Translations under genes and position numbers: made by a program | The notes under the pieces: model-generated | Seen by the model: the letters and a program-made list of their open reading frames with translations, nothing else | Told to the model about the DNA's origin: nothing | Database searches by the model: none | Source: Archegozetes longisetosus | Lineage: Eukaryota; Arthropoda; Arachnida; Sarcoptiformes; Trhypochthoniidae | DNA: 64,000 bases | Reading direction: 5' to 3' | Assembly: GCA_018873245.2 (NCBI GenBank) | Contig: JAEMBT020000004.1 | Coordinates: 124,001-188,000 of the forward strand | Shown: one piece after another, positions 59,013-64,000 of the stretch | How the letters are laid out: each line of letters begins with the position of its first letter | How positions within the stretch are numbered: the first letter of the stretch is position 1

Positions 59013-59559
59013 TAGAGATGTTAAAAGTTTCAAATGTTCAATTACATCTTGTCCCATTTTTTCCATCCTCTAGTCCCAACTCTTCCCTCCCATTCTATGC
59101 CAAAAGCAGTCCAGCCCCATCCCGTCCCAGAAATAACTAATCATAGCTTAGATATAGTAAAAATCAATTTATTAGTGTAAATAATAAAATAATGCAAGAA
59201 ATTAGCACAAGCAAGTTGCAATATAATAGATAAAGCAGATAATTGAATCAAATCAGTGTTTAATCTCGTAAATGATATTGTATTAACCTTTCCTGAATCT
59301 AATCTTCAGTCAGACAGCACTGAACCGGCATAATTAAGATTTTGTTCACTTGAATAACTGAATGTCGAAACTGAGAAATTTTGCAAAAATAATTGGTATA
59401 AGCGCGGAAATCTGTCTTTGTAGTTCTGCCAAAATAATATAGAATACAAGTGTTTATACAGGATTTTACTATATAAATTTCAAACTCCATCCCGCTCAAT
59501 CCCGTACAATCTAACCTAGTCTCGATCACGTCCCGTCAGGATTCTATTGTACATCTCTA
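59013..59559. mobile_element. hAT-like MITE with TAGAGATGT ends
   Basis: The left end TAGAGATGTTAAAAG and the complement of the right end, TAGAGATGTACAATAG, form short inverted repeats. Inside both ends are CCCATCCCGTCCC- and CATCCCGCTCAATCCCGTAC-type motifs, with an AT-rich middle. TAGAGATGT with GGGACGGG-type subterminal repeats is a common hAT MITE form. The flanking 8-mers agree at only four positions, so the insertion is old or the borders are slightly off. Confidence 0.65.
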
Positions 59560-62500
59560 ACCGACACATTGAATTGGCTCCAAATTGTCAATAGACAAAA
59601 TACATACTTTTTAACAAGATTTTCAATCTAATATTACAACATAATCATATGAAGTGTAAATCTAATCGGTATTCCAAAGCAATTGGTTCATGTTTTGTTC
59701 ATTAAATGATGTTTTTTTGCTAACAGATCATAAATGAAAATAAGAACTATTGAAAGCCTTGAACCGTTAGACTTGAAAGTTTTCATAATTTTAACAAAGA
59801 TATAGAAAAAATGATTTGTTGCTTTTGGATTTCTATAATATTCAAATGGAGGTTAACATTCGTAAAAAATTGTAACTTATGTCTGTTCCTGGACTCAATT
59901 GAAGATTTACTATGAAAAAAGTGTTCTAAAGTGCTCAAAACGCTTTCTATAAAATAACGACGTAGTTCTCTACTTTTAAGAGTGTTTCAAATATGAAGAA
60001 ATGAAGAAAAAACTGAAATCCTATCGCAATTTTATAAGGATTTTGGTTTTCAAAGTGCATCACAACGGACGTGAAGAAACAGCTCTGTATTAAGGATTTG
60101 ACGGTTAGCTTTCACAAAGAAAAATATAAAGTGCACGAGAATAAAAGGTATGCGCACTTACATTCTTAAAAATAATTCTCTTATAGTTTGCGCTCAGTCT
60201 TAAGATAGAGATAATATCTTTAAATTTTTTTATTGAAGTCAAGTTAAGTGTTAAGCTAAAGTTATTAGTGTAGGATTATTCCCTAATTCAAAATGCTATC
60301 AAACTTCTGATCAAAGCGATTCACGATTGTCTTCCATAACTCTCCGTTTGCCAGCATTTTCAATCCTTACTTGTCTTTTTTTAATAAAATAAGAAACTCT
60401 CTTTTGAGATAATAGATAAAGTTCAAAAATAACTTTGATAACTTAATAAATATAAATATGCACTTCAAAATTGAGATTGAGCCTGAAATGAACCAAAGAA
60501 CATGTCTTGGTTGCACCACTGAAAATGTTTAATTTGTTCACTTTGATTAAATTATGTGCATGTTTTTCAAATGATTTACCAACCAAGATAATTTATACGA
60601 ATTGAAGTGCAATAAAAAACGAAAATCTCAAATCTATTTGATCTAGAAACATGAACAAAATGGATATAAAATAAATGGTCTACTTTTCCTACTCTTGTTT
60701 TTTCGTATTAAAGCTATGATTTAACCCCTAATTGGTTTCTGAATCGCGAATTGTCGAATGCACTATAAAAAAACCAGAAATTAGATAATTAGTAGAGGCA
60801 TTCGATGGAGCACTGGATAGGTGTTGAAACCCTGTTCAAGCTTTTAGCTGAAGTGCATTCAGTGAGAAAATAGTTCTTTACTTCACTTACATCAGTCAAA
60901 CAAACATCTTCTCCACACTTTCACATTAGTAACGATTTTGTTAGTAATGTAAGCACTATTTAAGTTATAAAAAATTGATATTTTCACATTTGAGTGCTTC
61001 GACTTCGATCGCTTCAAACGACAACTTAATTGTTAGCTGAAGATATTTTTTGTCAATAGGCTTTCATACAATTATAAAGTTTGGCCAATACTTTCTTATG
61101 ATTAATGAATTAATGTCCTGTCCTTTGACTGAAGAACAATTGATGAGATTCAAGTTATAAATTGTGCTTAACGAAAGTGTTCATTTTGTCGTAGTTTACT
61201 CTGATAGGTTGTATTTGCTGCAATATTTTGTAACAGCTATATGCTATATGCATTCTAATTTTTACTCCTAAGCCAAGAAAAACTGCCCAATAGAACAATA
61301 AATTAATAATCCGTTACTTAACTAATTTATTGCGCGCAATCAAGCATTTATGTTCAATACAAAGGAGCTCATTTTCCATTAAGCTATTAAATTTAATGGA
61401 AAAAATAACTTTTTATAAAACTATAATCCAGTAAGAATTGCTTTGAACTGGACTGTAAGACAGCCTTGAGTTGATGATTGGGTTCCTTTATTGCTCGTGA
61501 GACAACTAAATAGTAAGTGCTTCTTTTGTACATTAACTTCCTTTTGCTTAAATACACTAAAATCCTCGATCGAGTCATGTAATTAAGGACTATCAACTAA
61601 AATCACTTCTTATTTTGGTTTGGCTTGAAAAACATTATTAACAAATAGTTGACCCCACTAACAAACGAAAGGATAGCATCAATTAAACAAATTATCCGCA
61701 AAATTGAATTTACATTAAATGATCGTTACAGCGATGCAACTGTGGATCATACAGTCCGAAGATACAATAAAGTGACCAATCTATTCTACAACTTGTTATC
61801 TTCATCTATTCAATTGTCATTTCTCTGGCCATTCATTGATTGATTTACTCTTTTGAGGTGACTCTTCTCTTAAGAATCTATTCTGAAACTCATTGCAGTC
61901 TTTCGCTTGAAGAAAGATTTTTTGCCAAATTCCTAAAACGTCCAACACTTTTATTGCATGGATTTTAAGTATTAGAAAGTATTAGTGATCTCAAACACAC
62001 AATACTCTATTTCTCTCTATTCTTTTTCTTTCTGATGATCGATTTTTTATTTTACTTTTCAAAGAGAAGAGAGAATACTGTCATTTGAATCGTTGTTATT
62101 CAATGGCCGGAGAAGTGAAGATTTATGTGGTTTAAGAATAAGAAAACTTAAAGTTGTATTCAAGTTATAAATTGCATTATTGGCAGCAAATCTCCAAATG
62201 TCATAAAGTGATGGTATGTGCGAGAAATGTTAATATTTGCCTTGTTTTCTGTTTTGATGCACAACTTTCTTTCAATCGATGGCTAGTAGTGAAGTATTTA
62301 TTAGATCTATCTTCAAATGTATGGCTCACTGCAGCAAAGGATTATATGAATAAAAGTGATCTTTGCTGCTAATTTAAAACTGACCTCTCGTTGTTTCTCA
62401 TATCTTCAATTTGTAATTTCAATGAAAAGACCTGTGCACCGACTTGAAAACTGAATCATGAATCCATTTGTATATCTTAGAAACCTATTTCAATTGTATG

Positions 62501-64000
62501 TGACTAGTTTTCATTTTGATTGGTTTCGCTTTCACTCGTTCTAATGTGAATTAGTTTAATTATTGTCAATATGGCTTTAACTTGAAGTGATGCACAAATA
62601 ATATTTACGAAAAGGTACGACAATAATGGTCCAATCAAAATATTTTGAGCACAACAAATGCTGGATTTATACTTTTCTCAACAAAATAGCAGACAAAATA
62701 TTAAACAAAGGCTATGAGATCTATGAGAATAGTAGAGTTAATCCTCTCCACCATAAAGTCAGTTAAAACCTTATAAAGTATAGGATAGAGTAATGAAGCA
62801 TATATTTAGCGACTGTCTGACCGACTATTTTTGCGTATTAATCTGATTACTTCGGTAGCTCTCTTTTATATTGTTATTTAAAAATTAGTTTATTTCTATT
62901 CGCAGAAAGCATAAAAATAACAATCGAATCTTAGATAAGGGTCATATTAAAGTTAATAGTTTCAATGCATACATATCTTGGCCACAACTGCATTTTGTCA
63001 AATTACCACTAGAATTGTACCTATTTCAAACTGTATACTCTGAAAAATTTGTCCGAAAATAAAAACCTGCCAACACTTCTAATAGGGTATATTTTAAAAG
63101 AACAAAACATCTGTAGGTTAGATATACTCGTTAGCCTTTTGTTTCTCATAGAAATTGCATAGACTTACACTATGTACTATCGCTTTTCTGAGAAATTACT
63201 GTAATATTGTTGCCAAGCCTTACCTGCAGTTACACTCCGTTAGAATTTAAACGTATGTCAAGCTACAACTCTTACCATCAAACCAAATTGACAGTATTAT
63301 TATGGCACTAACGATTCTGTTCGATGCTATTTAAAACTGATTGTCGATTATCACTTCGTTGAAACATGCCATCGAAACAAAAGTATGCGCTATCAAATTC
63401 AATAACAATCTTATAGTTGATAATTTGATTGACCATATTTATTGCCTGTTCAAAAGTTGTATTTTGTATTTAACGGCTAATGAAACAATTTGAGAGCATT
63501 TTAGTTTTAATAACATTTCTTATGATGCATTCGCTTCTTAGTAGTATGAGTTATTACTTTTCTCTTGGCTTCACTTCAGGACCTTTTTCAATTCGCTCAC
63601 AGATTTGCAAGTAAATACTTTTCGTATGACATGATCGATAGAAAGACTTGAATGACAATAAGTCTACTTTCTATTTATATAAATACATATTGATGTTGAT
63701 CATATTATTGAGTTAGAATCAATCATAAACTCAATACGATGTTTTCCATTTGATTTTCTATTAGGCACATAAGCAAAATTTAGACAACATAAAGCATAGG
63801 AATACGAACATTTTTAATCAAAATTCTTAAGCATCACTATCTTTTAAAAAAGAACACAACTGTAACAATAATGCAACAAAGCAATAGTTCAAATTGAAGT
63901 TTCGAATAATACTGTAACAACATTATTGTGACCATAACAATGGTTATGAAGATCCAATAATAAATTGAAACTTTAACACACGAATAAAGTTTAACCAATC
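59560..64000. other. 4.4-kb AT-rich region without a supportable gene
   Basis: Only short chance reading frames (for example 61649-61843 and 62154-62372), none with a domain. No repeat with clear borders was seen. Confidence 0.5.

Noticed and set aside
1..64000. CRISPR arrays, operons, phage or integrated viral genes
   Set aside because: None seen; the window is eukaryotic and no reverse transcriptase, capsid or envelope-like frame was recognised.

Overview
The window is AT-rich eukaryotic nuclear DNA, almost certainly from an arthropod. The main evidence is a 12-exon gene of the Sidestep family (five Ig domains, one FN3 domain, one membrane helix). Further evidence is GT-AG introns of 0.2 to 4.4 kb and a transposon set (Merlin, hAT, FLYWCH-type MULE, Tc1/mariner, DUF7869-type) common in arthropod genomes. 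I cannot name the species or order. There are no prokaryotic features (operons, Shine-Dalgarno sites).

Region 1 (1-15.5 kb) is a transposon graveyard with some young insertions. It holds a 118-bp tandem repeat (605-1020) and a decayed Merlin-like element with long inverted arms (1913-3108). A C-terminal hAT transposase fragment abuts it (3137-3319). A MULE (6314-10878) is delimited by a perfect 9-bp target duplication. Inside the MULE are a 653-bp hAT-type MITE with an 8-bp duplication and a Tc1/mariner element (about 9099-10654) whose transposase is full length with an intact DD34E triad. At 12796-15496 lies a TIR element encoding a DUF7869-type protein in two pieces, separated by one frameshift at a run of six A. 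This is the least conventional object in the window.

Region 2 (15.5-28.6 kb) has no supportable gene. It holds inverted and dispersed repeats, a possible tRNA-derived SINE and (CA)n and (AG)n microsatellites.

Region 3 (28,653-43,358, + strand) is the Sidestep-like gene. I joined twelve exons by splice consensus, reading phase and domain continuity. The joined length is 2679 nt, exactly 893 codons including stop (892 aa). Domain order is signal peptide, Ig1 to Ig5, FN3, membrane helix at about 689-717, and a cytoplasmic tail. Introns 4 and 9 carry small transposon remnants.

Region 4 (43.4-64 kb) is AT-rich with no supportable gene. It contains two hAT-like MITEs (51336-51778 with a 9-bp direct duplication; 59013-59559) and polypyrimidine/microsatellite tracts.

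The Sidestep-like gene is the only host gene seen. The rest is mobile DNA and unexplained intergenic sequence. Everything was read by eye, so identities and family calls need database confirmation.
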